NCBI GenBank assembly: GCA_009693055.1
Contig: SHYA01000003.1
Location: 62,001-126,000 of the forward strand
DNA from: Dehalococcoidia bacterium
Lineage (GTDB): Bacteria > Chloroflexota > Dehalococcoidia > Lucifugimonadales > SHYT01
Length of the DNA: 64,000 nucleotides
Reading direction: 5' to 3'
The position numbers were made by a program, and so were the translations under genes. Below the pieces are notes generated by a model that saw only the letters and a program-made list of their open reading frames with translations, made no database searches and was not told the origin of the DNA. Shown here one piece after another: positions 1 through 9,911 of the stretch; the stretch's first letter is position 1; each line of letters starts with the position of its first letter.

Positions 1-745
1 CGTTGAGCTCCGGCAGGCGCTGGGACTTGACCTCGTTGACCTTGACGGTGAGGTGGCACGTCTTGCCCGCCACGCGCTTCTCCGGGTAGCTCTCCGGGAT
101 GGGCAGGTCAAACTCCTTCTGTTGCTGGGGAGCGACCCCCACGATGGCGCTGGCGAAGCCGGGCAGCGGCACATCCGAGTCTGGAACGACGATGAACGGC
201 ATCGCCTCCTGCTTGAAGAACGGCTGACCGTCCACGGTCCCAGCGAGGTCCAGGACAACCAGGTCGTGCGCGGCGACGGGGCGGTCCGCCGGTTCCCACA
301 CGCCCTGCTCGCGCTGGAGCCCTTCCAGCGCGCGATCCACCTGCGCTCCATCCGCCTGGGCAGGCTCATCGGGGACGCGCACCGAGCGGTAATCCCCCAG
401 ATCCAGGATGGGCGTGAGCGGCACGGTGGCCTTGAGCACCAGGGGCTCTTTCTGCGAGATCTCAATGTTCGGCGGCGCGGACCACTCCAGCTTCTCCTGC
501 TCAAGCGCCTTCTGCGTGACCTCCGGCAGAAGGGCGTCCATCGCCTCTTGCAGCAGCCCCTCCTTGCCGACGGTGCGCTCGATGATGTGGCGGGGGGCCT
601 TGCCCGGCCGGAAGCCGGGCACCTTCAGGCGCTGGGCAAGCTTCTTGGAGGCTCGCTCCAGATAGCCTTCCAGCTCCGGCGGGTCCAACTCAATAGTGAG
701 GACCGCCTGCCGCTCTTCTGTGCTCTGCTCCGTCGTAACTTTCAC
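1..745 (-). CDS. tig: Trigger factor, partial (C-terminus beyond window edge)
   Basis: Ribosome-associated chaperone and peptidyl-prolyl isomerase that meets nascent chains at the exit tunnel. About 248 codons are visible. The N-terminal ribosome-binding domain carries the signature GFRPGKAP near residue 45, and the FKBP-type PPIase domain begins around residue 150. The substrate-binding C-terminal domain lies outside the window. The start is taken as GTG at 745, giving a family-like beginning VKVTTEQ; no ATG gives a better start. It lies 61 bases downstream of aspS on the same strand, so the two could share a transcript. In many bacteria tig is followed by clpP, which would lie left of this window. 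Confidence 0.93.
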   Translation of the reverse strand, partial: MKVTTEQSTEERQAVLTIELDPPELEGYLERASKKLAQRLKVPGFRPGKAPRHIIERTVGKEGLLQEAMDALLPEVTQKALEQEKLEWSAPPNIEISQKEPLVLKATVPLTPILDLGDYRSVRVPDEPAQADGAQVDRALEGLQREQGVWEPADRPVAAHDLVVLDLAGTVDGQPFFKQEAMPFIVVPDSDVPLPGFASAIVGVAPQQQKEFDLPIPESYPEKRVAGKTCHLTVKVNEVKSQRLPELN

Positions 746-806
746 AACTCACCTTGTCCCAGTATAGCGCACGCTCTGCCGATAATGCAGGGCCGTCTCC
801 ACACCA

Positions 807-2642
807 TCACCCGCCTGTCGGTCTCACGGGCGGCGCCGGTGGCGCGAGCGCTTCCTCTAACACCTTCAGGTGCACCTCCTTGAGCTGCTCCGGCCGTACG
901 GGCGCCGGCGCCCCAAAGAGGAGGTCTGTCCCCATCTGAGTCTTGGGGAACGCGATGACTTCGCGGAGCGACTCCTCGTCCGCCAGCAGCATGACCACGC
1001 GGTCCACGCCGCAGGCGATGCCGCCGTGCGGCGGCGCGCCATAGGAGAACGCCTCCAGCAGGTGCCCAAATCGCTCCTGCGCCTCTTGCGGCGTGTAGCC
1101 CAGCGCCATGAGGAGCCGCTCCTGGAGCTCCGGCGTGTGGATGCGGATGCTCCCACTTGCAAGCTCAAAGCCGTTGCACACCAGGTCGTACGCCTGGGCG
1201 CGGACCCGGTGCGGATCGCTCTCCAGCAGCGGCTCGTCCTCCGGGAGCGGCGCGGTGAAGGGGTGGCGGGCCGCTTTCCACCGCCCGTCCTCCTGGCTCC
1301 ACTCAAAGAGCGCGAAGTCTGTGATGAACGCCCACGCCATGAGGTCCGGGTCAAGCAGGCCCAGCCGCTTCCCCATCTCCTGGCGGAGCGAGCCGAGGGC
1401 CGCGTTGACCACGGGCGGAGCGCCCGCCACCAGCAGCAGAAGGTCGCCGGGCTTGGCGCCCAGGCGGCGGGCCATCTCCTTGACCTCATCCACGCTGAAG
1501 TGGCGCACGGCGAGCGATTGAATATCCGCAGCGGTAAGCGCGTCAACCGATTCAGGCCCCTTGCGCAGGGCGATGGTAACCAGCCCGCGCGCGCCTCTAT
1601 CCCGCGCCAGCTGCGCGAGATCGTCAAGCTGCTTCCGCGAGTAGCCGCCGCAGTCCGGCGCCGCCAGCCCCTTGATGATGCCACCCTGGGCAACCACCTG
1701 CTGGAACACCTGAAACCCGGTGCCGGCCAGCACGGAGGTGAGGTCGCCCAACAGCATGCCAAATCGGAGGTCAGGCTTGTCCGTGCCGTACTGGTCTATC
1801 GCCTGGCGGTAGGTCAGCCGGGGGAACGGCGTCATGATCCGCTTGTCGGGCCGGGCTGCCTTCACCAGGCCGGTGAACAGCTCCTCCATTAGGCCCAGGA
1901 TGTCCTCCTGGTCAATGAAGCTCATCTCCAGGTCAAGCTGGGTGAACTCTGGCTGCCGGTCCGCACGGAGGTCCTCGTCTCGGAAGCACCGGGCCATCTG
2001 GTAGTACCGCTCCAGGCCACCCACCATGAGGAGCTGCTTGAGCTGCTGCGGAGATTGGGGGAGCGCGTAGAAGCTGCCTGGATGAAGCCTGCTGGGCACC
2101 AGGTAGTCCCGGGCGCCCTCCGGCGTGCTCTTAGTCAAGATGGGAGTCTCGATCTCCAGGAAGCCCCGGGTGTCCAGGAAGCGGCGCATGTGCTGCACCA
2201 CCTGATGGCGCAGCGTAAGGTTGCGGACGACGCGTGGGCGGCGAAGGTACACGTAGCGGTAGCGCATCCGCAGCGCCTCCTCCACGGCCTCGTCCTCGTG
2301 CACGTAGAACGGGGGAGGCTTGCTCTCCCCCAGAATCGCGATCTCCTGCGCGTGGACCTCGACTTCGCCCGAGGGGATCTTGGGGTTCTCGGTGCCCTTT
2401 GGCCTGGCGGCAACGCTGCCGCGCACGCGGACCACCCACTCGGAGCGGAGCCGGTCCGCAAGCTTGTGCGCCTCGGGCGTCGTCTGCGGGTTGAACACCA
2501 CTTGGACGAGCCCCGACCGGTCGCGCAGGTCCACAAAGATGAGCCCGCCGTGGTCACGACGCCGGTTGACCCACCCGGCCAGGAGCACCGTCCGGCCGGC
2601 GTGCTCCTTCCGCAGCTCACCACAGTTCGAGTCTTTGAGCAA
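807..2642 (-). CDS. aspS: Aspartyl-tRNA synthetase (possibly non-discriminating Asp/Asn type)
   Basis: Class II synthetase that charges tRNA-Asp in the cytoplasm. The 611 residues match the bacterial type: N-terminal OB-fold anticodon-binding domain (about 15-110), motif 2 with FRDEDLRADRQPEF, a GAD insertion domain, and motif 3 near the C-terminus (GIACGVDR). The start is TTG at 2642, supported by a GGAGGA Shine-Dalgarno a few bases upstream. Residue 31 is His in RRRDHGG. In published work on the Pseudomonas enzyme, His31 belongs to non-discriminating AspRS, whereas E. coli-like discriminating enzymes have Leu there. That suggests Asn-tRNA may be made through Asp-tRNA-Asn and GatCAB, which is inference. 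It is transcribed divergently from rpsB. Confidence 0.95.
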   Translation of the reverse strand: MLKDSNCGELRKEHAGRTVLLAGWVNRRRDHGGLIFVDLRDRSGLVQVVFNPQTTPEAHKLADRLRSEWVVRVRGSVAARPKGTENPKIPSGEVEVHAQEIAILGESKPPPFYVHEDEAVEEALRMRYRYVYLRRPRVVRNLTLRHQVVQHMRRFLDTRGFLEIETPILTKSTPEGARDYLVPSRLHPGSFYALPQSPQQLKQLLMVGGLERYYQMARCFRDEDLRADRQPEFTQLDLEMSFIDQEDILGLMEELFTGLVKAARPDKRIMTPFPRLTYRQAIDQYGTDKPDLRFGMLLGDLTSVLAGTGFQVFQQVVAQGGIIKGLAAPDCGGYSRKQLDDLAQLARDRGARGLVTIALRKGPESVDALTAADIQSLAVRHFSVDEVKEMARRLGAKPGDLLLLVAGAPPVVNAALGSLRQEMGKRLGLLDPDLMAWAFITDFALFEWSQEDGRWKAARHPFTAPLPEDEPLLESDPHRVRAQAYDLVCNGFELASGSIRIHTPELQERLLMALGYTPQEAQERFGHLLEAFSYGAPPHGGIACGVDRVVMLLADEESLREVIAFPKTQMGTDLLFGAPAPVRPEQLKEVHLKVLEEALAPPAPPVRPTGG

Positions 2643-2887
2643 GGCTCCTCCAAGAGCGCAGTCCGCGCAGACTTTGCGAGGGGACGGCTTCAGTGGACAT
2701 TATACGGAAGCGCGGGCGCCGCCGCACCGAGACTCCGACATCTTAAAACGCTGCGGCCCGCTGGTGGCGAGCGGCCTGGCGCGGAGGCAGTGTCTCAGTT
2801 TGCTGTGGGAGCAAGTGATGGCTCTCTATCCGTCTCACCGGTGAAGGCCGGTGTCCAGATGCAAGAGCGGTTGAGATGCTCTGATAG

Positions 2888-2907
2888 ATTCCGGCTTCCG
2901 CCGGAAT
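2888..2907. repeat. Short palindrome, REP-like
   Basis: ATTCCGG, a 6-base spacer, then CCGGAAT, followed by GAC. Palindromes ending in GGAATGAC are frequent intergenic repeats in many bacteria. Only one copy of this exact form was seen in the window. Confidence 0.4.
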
Positions 2908-2949
2908 GACGAGGACCAAACTGATACACTACCGGACGCGGGCGTGGCG

Positions 2950-2979
2950 TTGTGGCGCAGAAAGCTCTTATGGTATACT
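2950..2979 (+). promoter_or_regulatory. Putative sigma-70-type promoter of the rpsB operon
   Basis: A -35 element TTGTGG at 2950-2955 and a -10 element TATACT at 2974-2979 are separated by 18 bases, about 60 bases before the rpsB ATG. TATACT recurs before several other plus-strand genes here (17125 and 40326), which supports it as the local -10 form. Confidence 0.5.
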
Positions 2980-3037
2980 CGGCAGCGTCACCACGAACCA
3001 GCAAAGGCTACGGGCGTAGGAGGAAAAGCAAGCCAGC

Positions 3038-3895
3038 ATGGTAGAACAAACGGTTTCCGGGCGGGTCATGCCGCCCGAGACTCGCGAGCACCTCACGATG
3101 AAGGCGCTGCTGGAGGCGGGCGTGCACTTCGGCCACCAGACGTGGCGCTGGAACCCGCGGATGAAGCCGTACATCTTCACGCATCGCAACGGCATCCACA
3201 TCATTGACTTGCAACAGACCCTTGGGCTGCTGGAAAAGACCAGCCGCGCCATTGCGGACATCGTGGCCCAGGGTGGAACCGTCCTCTTTGTCGGTACGAA
3301 GAAGCAAGCGCAAGAGGCGATTGAGGCCGAGGCGAAGCGGTGCACGATGCCCTACATCAGCCAGCGCTGGCTGGGCGGCACCCTGACCAACTGGCAAACC
3401 CTCCGGGCACGCATCAAGCGCCTGCACGAGCTTGAGGGGCAGGAGGCTTCCGGATTCATCGGAAGGCTGCCGAAGCGGGAAGGCCTCCGCGTGATGGACG
3501 AGAAGCGCCGGCTGACCAAGTATCTGGGGGGCGTCAAGGATCTCAAAGCCGTACCCTCGGCTCTCTTCATTGTGGACGTTACCAAAGAGCACATCGCGGT
3601 GTCCGAGGCCGCAAAGATCGGCATCCCTATCGCGGCGCTCGTGGACACCGACTGCGACCCGGAGCTTCTGACGTACCCTATTCCCGGCAACGACGATGCG
3701 ATTCGCTCCATCCGGGTGGTCACCGGCCGCATAGCTGACGCGGTGCTGGCCGGGCTGGAGCGGCGCAAGCAACAGGTCATGGAGCACGAGAAGATGGTGC
3801 CAACTCCCGAGGAAACCGCGATGGAATCGGCCGCGAACGGGAGCTCCCCACAGGCCAAGGACGCTGACCCATTGCCGGAGGCCGCGTCTTCCTGA
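3038..3895 (+). CDS. rpsB: 30S ribosomal protein S2
   Basis: Small-subunit ribosomal protein at the head of a translation and lipid operon. The 285 residues contain the S2 signatures [17 protein letters not shown] near the N-terminus, then FVGTKKQAQ and [10 protein letters not shown]. The coiled-coil region and the acidic, Ala/Ser-rich tail after about residue 245 are slightly longer than in E. coli S2 (241 residues). The ATG at 3038 lies 13 bases after an AGGAGGA, a rather long spacing. tsf follows after 85 bases, the usual S2/EF-Ts arrangement. Confidence 0.97.
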   Translation: MVEQTVSGRVMPPETREHLTMKALLEAGVHFGHQTWRWNPRMKPYIFTHRNGIHIIDLQQTLGLLEKTSRAIADIVAQGGTVLFVGTKKQAQEAIEAEAKRCTMPYISQRWLGGTLTNWQTLRARIKRLHELEGQEASGFIGRLPKREGLRVMDEKRRLTKYLGGVKDLKAVPSALFIVDVTKEHIAVSEAAKIGIPIAALVDTDCDPELLTYPIPGNDDAIRSIRVVTGRIADAVLAGLERRKQQVMEHEKMVPTPEETAMESAANGSSPQAKDADPLPEAASS

Positions 3896-3980
3896 CGCCT
3901 CGCTGCCACGGGAGTTTCGCCGTCACCGCCACGCAGCCTCGGTGCTTGCCAAGCAGCGCATCACCAACGAGGAGACCCTA

Positions 3981-5233
<1,253 letters not shown>

Positions 5234-5242
5234 GAGGCTGAC

Positions 5243-5806
5243 ATGGCCGGCGTGAACCTGGTGCTGACCGATGCGGAAGGCAAGATGCTGAAGGCGGTGG
5301 ACGCCCTGATCCGGGACCTGACCACAATCCGCACGGGGCGGGCCAACCCCGCGCTCGTCGAGCACGTGCTGGTGGAGTACTTTGGCACACCCACGCCGCT
5401 CAAGCAGATCGCTTCTATCACCGCCCCGTCCGCGGGGATGCTCGTCATCCAGCCGTGGGACAAAACGGCGCTTCTCGCCATTGAGAAGGCGGTGCTCCGA
5501 TCCGAACTCGGGCTCACGCCCACATCGGACGGGACGGTTGTCCGGCTGATGCTGCCCCCCCTGACGGAAGAGCGGCGCCACGAGCTGGCGAAGCGCGTAA
5601 GCAAGCGGCTGGAGGACGCCCGCGTCTCCGTGCGCAACATCCGCCGGGACGCCATGGAAACGCTCAGGGACAAAGAGAAGGACAAGGAGTTCTCCCAGGA
5701 CGATGGCCGTCGCGGTCAGGAGCAGGCACAACGTCTCACCGACGCCTTCATCGCCAAGATGGACTCGCTGGGCAAGGCCAAGGAGAAAGAGGTCTTGGAG
5801 GGTTGA
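5243..5806 (+). CDS. frr: Ribosome recycling factor
   Basis: Splits post-termination ribosomes together with EF-G. The 187 residues include the family core: TIRTGRANPALVEHV, the GTPTPLKQIA region, and a C-terminal helix rich in Lys and Glu. GAGG precedes the ATG at 5243. Its TGA stop overlaps the ATG of uppS as TGATG, pointing to translational coupling. Confidence 0.97.
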   Translation: MAGVNLVLTDAEGKMLKAVDALIRDLTTIRTGRANPALVEHVLVEYFGTPTPLKQIASITAPSAGMLVIQPWDKTALLAIEKAVLRSELGLTPTSDGTVVRLMLPPLTEERRHELAKRVSKRLEDARVSVRNIRRDAMETLRDKEKDKEFSQDDGRRGQEQAQRLTDAFIAKMDSLGKAKEKEVLEG

Positions 5807-6639
5807 TGGTCAAGAAGGTGAGCCTGGCCGCCACCAGGGGGCCTGCCCTCCGCCGGCCTATCCCAGACGCCCCGCTCCCCACCCACGTGGCGATCATCAT
5901 GGACGGGAATGGCCGCTGGGCCGAGCAGCGCCGGTTGCCGCGCTGGGAAGGGCACCGCGCAGGGACCACCAACATCCAGCGCGTCATTCGGGCCTTTGCC
6001 GCTCACAAGATTCCGTTCGTGACGGTGTACGCCTTTTCCACCGAGAACTGGACCCGTCCAGACCAGGAAGTCCAGGCGCTCATGGGGATCTTGGGGGACG
6101 TCGTTGCGGAGCAAGCCGAGGAGCTAAATCGCCAGGGCGTGCGGCTGCAGCACCTTGGCACGTTGGACCGCCTGCCGCCGCGCCTTCAGCGCGCCATTGC
6201 CGGGGCGCTTGACCTTACGCGGAACAACTCGCGTTTGACGCTGAGCGTCGCGTTTGACTACGGCGGCCGCGCGGAGATCCTGGACGCCGTACGCCGTATC
6301 ATCGCCGATGGGGTGCGGCCCGAGCACGCGGATGAGTCGCTCCTTGCGCGCTACCTCTCCAGCTCCCACCTCCCGGACCCCGACCTCATCATCCGCACGG
6401 CGGGCGAGATGCGCCTCAGCAACTTCCTCCTGTGGCAGTCCGCCTACAGCGAGTACTACTGCACCAACGTGCTGTGGCCGGACTTTGGGCCGCGGCACGT
6501 GGCTGCGGCCCTAGCCGCGTACCAGCAGCGCCAGCGCCGTTTTGGCGGGCTGCGCCACCCAGCTTCACAACCTCCCTCCAAGAATCCCGCAGGAGAGCTG
6601 CCGGCTATGAAAAATCTTGGCGGGACGAACGGCCGGTAA
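5806..6639 (+). CDS. uppS: Undecaprenyl diphosphate synthase (isoprenyl transferase)
   Basis: Cis-prenyltransferase that makes the C55 lipid carrier for cell-wall precursors. The catalytic Asp33 lies in AIIMDGNGRWAE, followed by GHRAG, FAFSTENW-like and later RTAGEMRLSNFLLWQ motifs of the Z-type family. The start is the ATG that overlaps the frr stop. At 277 residues it carries about 25 extra residues at each end relative to the E. coli enzyme. The product diphosphate is made from isoprenoids supplied by DXR and IspG in the same operon. Confidence 0.96.
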   Translation: MVKKVSLAATRGPALRRPIPDAPLPTHVAIIMDGNGRWAEQRRLPRWEGHRAGTTNIQRVIRAFAAHKIPFVTVYAFSTENWTRPDQEVQALMGILGDVVAEQAEELNRQGVRLQHLGTLDRLPPRLQRAIAGALDLTRNNSRLTLSVAFDYGGRAEILDAVRRIIADGVRPEHADESLLARYLSSSHLPDPDLIIRTAGEMRLSNFLLWQSAYSEYYCTNVLWPDFGPRHVAAALAAYQQRQRRFGGLRHPASQPPSKNPAGELPAMKNLGGTNGR

Positions 6640-6644
6640 CGCGC

Positions 6645-7532
6645 GTGGGAACCCCTCGCTCAGACACCGGACCGACCATCGTGGAACGATCCCTTGTCCT
6701 GCGGCTCGCTACGACCGCCATCGCTCTGCCGGTGGTCCTCCTCGCGGTGTGGTACGGCTCGGGATGGCTTCTGGCCCTCGTCATGGCCGCTGTAGTGGGG
6801 GGGCTGTGGGAGTTTGACCGGCTGGTCCAGGCAATAGGTGCGAGGACGGCCCTCCTCCTCATGCTCGGCATGGGCGTCCCGCTCGTTTTCAACGGCTTCT
6901 TGGGCTGGGGGCTGGAAGGATCCATCCTCGGCGCAGGAGTCCTGGGCGCGCTCACCTGGCAAGTGGGTCGTGTCCTTTTCCCGCTAGCAGGGTACTCCAG
7001 TAGGACAGCAGCAACGCCGAGTGCGCTTGCCACCGCAGCCACGGGCTGGGCCTTTACCATCGCCGGCCCCCTCTACCTCGGGTGGACGCTCGCCCACGGC
7101 GTTCTGTTGCGCGAGCTTCCGGACGGCAGGGACTGGCTGTTGCTCACGCTCCTCACCATCTTCGCGACCGACACCTTCGCCTACTTCGTGGGAAGGACGT
7201 TCGGCTCCCGCCCTCTCGCGCCGGCCATCAGCCCCAAGAAGACCGTGGAGGGTGCGATTGGCGGCACGCTCGGCGGCATCCTGGCGGCAGGCGTCCTGTC
7301 CCTCATCGTCTTTGACCTGCCCGCCTCCTGGTGGCAGGCGCTCCTGGTGGGTGGTAGCATTGCGATAGCGGCTCAGGTCGGCGACTTGGCCGAGTCCCTG
7401 CTCAAACGGGCGGCGCAAGCCAAGTCGTCAAGCGGCCTCCTCCCAGGCCACGGAGGCATCCTTGACCGGCTGGACAGCATCATCGTTGGTGTCGTGGTGG
7501 CCTACTACTTGACCCGGTGGATTATCACGTGA
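6645..7532 (+). CDS. cdsA: Phosphatidate cytidylyltransferase (CDP-diglyceride synthase)
   Basis: Integral membrane enzyme making CDP-diacylglycerol from phosphatidate and CTP. Multiple hydrophobic segments are followed by the CdsA C-terminal signature SPKKTVEGAIGG...GDLAESLLKR...PGHGGILDRLDS. The start is uncertain: GTG at 6645 is closest to the uppS stop and gives about 295 residues; GTG at 6681 (VERSLVLRL) is equally plausible and neither has a clear Shine-Dalgarno. The same frame stays open upstream within uppS, but those residues are not family-like. The 3' end overlaps dxr by 4 bases. Confidence 0.93.
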   Translation: MGTPRSDTGPTIVERSLVLRLATTAIALPVVLLAVWYGSGWLLALVMAAVVGGLWEFDRLVQAIGARTALLLMLGMGVPLVFNGFLGWGLEGSILGAGVLGALTWQVGRVLFPLAGYSSRTAATPSALATAATGWAFTIAGPLYLGWTLAHGVLLRELPDGRDWLLLTLLTIFATDTFAYFVGRTFGSRPLAPAISPKKTVEGAIGGTLGGILAAGVLSLIVFDLPASWWQALLVGGSIAIAAQVGDLAESLLKRAAQAKSSSGLLPGHGGILDRLDSIIVGVVVAYYLTRWIIT

Positions 7533-8668
7533 AGGGGATCGCGCTCCTCGGCAGCACCGGCTCCATCGGCCGCCAAACGCTGGAGATCGTGCGCGCTTTC
7601 CCGGAGCGATTCACTGTCGTCTGCCTCTCCGCCCACAACAACCGCGACCTGCTCCTCCAGCAGGCATGGGAGCTCCGGCCCAAGCTGCTGTTTGGCGAAG
7701 GCCTCACGGACGCCACCGACCTTCCGCCAGGCTGCCGCGTGGTGAAGGACCTGCGCGAGATGGTCACCCATCCAGAGGTTGAGCTGGTCATGCTCGCCGT
7801 GGTGGGCGCGGTGGGCCTGCTGCCCGCGATGGAGGCGCTGCGGGCGCGCAAGCAGCTCGCCCTGGCGAACAAGGAGCCCGTGGTGATGGCCGGCGAGCTG
7901 CTGACCGCGGCGGCGGCCCAGCACAGCGCGACCATCCTGCCGGTGGACAGCGAGCCGAGCGCCATCTGGCAGTGCCTTCGGGGAGAAGACGCCGGGCGCG
8001 CTATCCGCCGCATCCTCATCACCGCCTCCGGGGGCGCGTTCCGCCGCCGCCCGCTCGCGGAGCTGGCGGCCATCACGCCTGAGGAGGCGCTGAACCACCC
8101 TACGTGGGTCATGGGCAAGAAGATCACCGTTGACTCGGCCACGCTGATGAACAAGGCCTTTGAGGTCATTGAGTCCCACTGGCTGTTCGGCCTGCCCTGG
8201 GAGCGGATCGAGGCCGTCATCCACCCACAGAGCATCATCCACTCCATGGTGGAGTTTGAGGACGGCTCCGTAAAGGCGCAGATGGGGCCGCCGGACATGC
8301 GCTTCCCCATCCAGCACGCCCTCTTCTACCCGGAGCGGCGCGCCAACTCCAATCTGCAACGTTTTGACCCGTTCAAGGTGCCTTCCCTCACGTTTGAGCC
8401 GATGGATCACCAGCGCTACCCCTGCTTCGGGCTGGGGCTGGACGCCGGAAGGAAGGGTGGCACGTATCCCGCCGTCCTGAACGGCGCGGACGAAGAAGCG
8501 GTACAATTATTCCTAGGCAGAGTGATCAGTTTCCCGGACATCTACCGCTACGTGGCGAAGGCGTTGGAGCACCACACCCCGACGGCAAACCCCAGCCTGG
8601 ACGAGGTGCTTGAGGCCGACACCTGGGGCCGTAGGGCTGTGCGGGACGCAGTGAAGGGTGTTTCGTGA
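7529..8668 (+). CDS. dxr: 1-deoxy-D-xylulose 5-phosphate reductoisomerase
   Basis: First committed step of the MEP isoprenoid pathway: NADPH-dependent conversion of DXP to MEP. The N-terminal Rossmann motif GSTGSIGRQTL, the metal/substrate motif VDSEPSAIWQ, the ASGGAFR loop and PTWVMGKKITVDSATLMNK are all present. The start is GTG at 7529 in a GTGA overlap with the cdsA stop; another GTG at 7517 is possible. The gene ends in a second GTGA overlap with rseP. Length (379) is typical. Confidence 0.97.
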   Translation: MKGIALLGSTGSIGRQTLEIVRAFPERFTVVCLSAHNNRDLLLQQAWELRPKLLFGEGLTDATDLPPGCRVVKDLREMVTHPEVELVMLAVVGAVGLLPAMEALRARKQLALANKEPVVMAGELLTAAAAQHSATILPVDSEPSAIWQCLRGEDAGRAIRRILITASGGAFRRRPLAELAAITPEEALNHPTWVMGKKITVDSATLMNKAFEVIESHWLFGLPWERIEAVIHPQSIIHSMVEFEDGSVKAQMGPPDMRFPIQHALFYPERRANSNLQRFDPFKVPSLTFEPMDHQRYPCFGLGLDAGRKGGTYPAVLNGADEEAVQLFLGRVISFPDIYRYVAKALEHHTPTANPSLDEVLEADTWGRRAVRDAVKGVS

Positions 8669-9792
8669 CCGCTATTCTCATTTTCCTCGTCGTCCTCTCG
8701 GCGCTCGTCCTGATCCACGAGTTGGGCCACTTCCTGGCGGCGCGGGCATTCAACGTCAAGGTCTTGGAGTTTGGCCTCTTCTACCCGCCGCGCCTGTTCG
8801 CCGTCCAGCGCGGCGAGACCACGTACTCCATCAACCTGCTGCCGCTTGGCGGGTTTGTCAGACTGCTGGGCGAAGAGGACCCCTCGGATCCACGGAGCCT
8901 CGCCGGGCAGAAGCTCTGGAAACGCTTCACCATCATCTTCGCCGGCGTCGTCATGAACCTGGTCCTGGCCGTGCTCATCTTCTTTTCCGTAGCCATGGTG
9001 CCGCAGAAGACCCTCACTGGACAGGTGCGGCTCCAGGCGGTGGCCCCGGAGTCGCCGGCAGAGCGCGCCGGCTTGAAGGGGGGCGACATCGTCCTAAAGA
9101 TTGACGGCCACGCGATTAAGAACACCGAGGGCCTGGCGCTCCGCGTGCGTCTGCGCCTCGGCGCCGGCACCACGTGGGAGGTGTTGCGGCAGAAACAGCT
9201 CTTCACCTCGCCCATCGGCGCCGGCCGCGAGCCCGGGCTGAACCCGGAGGTGCCGCCCGTCTCCTCTGAGACGTTCGTGACCCATCTGACGCCACGCTGG
9301 CATCCACCGGAAGGCCAGGGCAACGCCGGCGTGGTCATCGCCACCGTCAACGGCCGGGTGACCAAGGAGTCCATGTCCTTCTTGGACGCCGTCCCCCATT
9401 CCTTCGCCAAGCTCGGCGACTCGCTCGTCCTCTTCCGGAACGAGGTCACGAGCTGGATTATCCGCGCCTCCACTCCCCAGTTCGCCGGGCCTATCGGGAT
9501 CGCCCAGGTCACCGACGAGGTCCAGAAGAGCGGCGGGTGGGTAGCCCTCGCCGGCCTCGCCGCGCTACTGAGCCTCAACCTCGCCATCCTCAACGTGCTC
9601 CCTATCCCGATGCTGGACGGCGGGCGTCTGCTGTTCCTGGCCATTGAGTTCGTGCGACGCGGCAAGCGCGTCTCGCCCCAGCGAGAGCAGCTCGTCCACC
9701 TCATCGGCTTCGTCGTGCTCATCGCGGCCGCCGTCGTCCTCAGCGTGTTTGACATCTCCCGCATCATCCGAGGCGAGAGCTTCTTGCGGTGA
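8665..9792 (+). CDS. rseP: RseP-type site-2 zinc metalloprotease (M50B)
   Basis: Intramembrane protease expected to cleave transmembrane substrates such as anti-sigma factors. HELGH (residues 18-22) lies in the first membrane segment, a PDZ domain sits around residues 110-170, and the third metal ligand is in the LDGGRLL motif near residue 320. Several C-terminal hydrophobic helices follow. The start is the GTG that overlaps the dxr stop. dxr-rseP adjacency is conserved in many bacteria. At 375 residues it has one PDZ domain rather than the two of E. coli RseP. Confidence 0.94.
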   Translation: MTAILIFLVVLSALVLIHELGHFLAARAFNVKVLEFGLFYPPRLFAVQRGETTYSINLLPLGGFVRLLGEEDPSDPRSLAGQKLWKRFTIIFAGVVMNLVLAVLIFFSVAMVPQKTLTGQVRLQAVAPESPAERAGLKGGDIVLKIDGHAIKNTEGLALRVRLRLGAGTTWEVLRQKQLFTSPIGAGREPGLNPEVPPVSSETFVTHLTPRWHPPEGQGNAGVVIATVNGRVTKESMSFLDAVPHSFAKLGDSLVLFRNEVTSWIIRASTPQFAGPIGIAQVTDEVQKSGGWVALAGLAALLSLNLAILNVLPIPMLDGGRLLFLAIEFVRRGKRVSPQREQLVHLIGFVVLIAAAVVLSVFDISRIIRGESFLR

Positions 9793-9911
9793 TAAGCGTA
9801 TGACCACCGGCTCACGGGTAACGAGCAGGCTGGATACCTTGACCCGCGACGCCAACTAGCCCAGAATGCGGAGGCTACCTCGTAACGCAAGGTAGCGAAG
9901 GAGCGGGGCGC

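Larger units (their letters stand above)
2643..3037. other. Divergent intergenic region aspS / rpsB
   Basis: About 395 bases without a convincing gene. It holds the aspS leader, a short repeat-like palindrome at 2888-2907, and near the right end the putative rpsB promoter and an AGGAGGA ribosome binding site at 3018-3024. Short open frames here have no family-like sequence. Confidence 0.7.
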
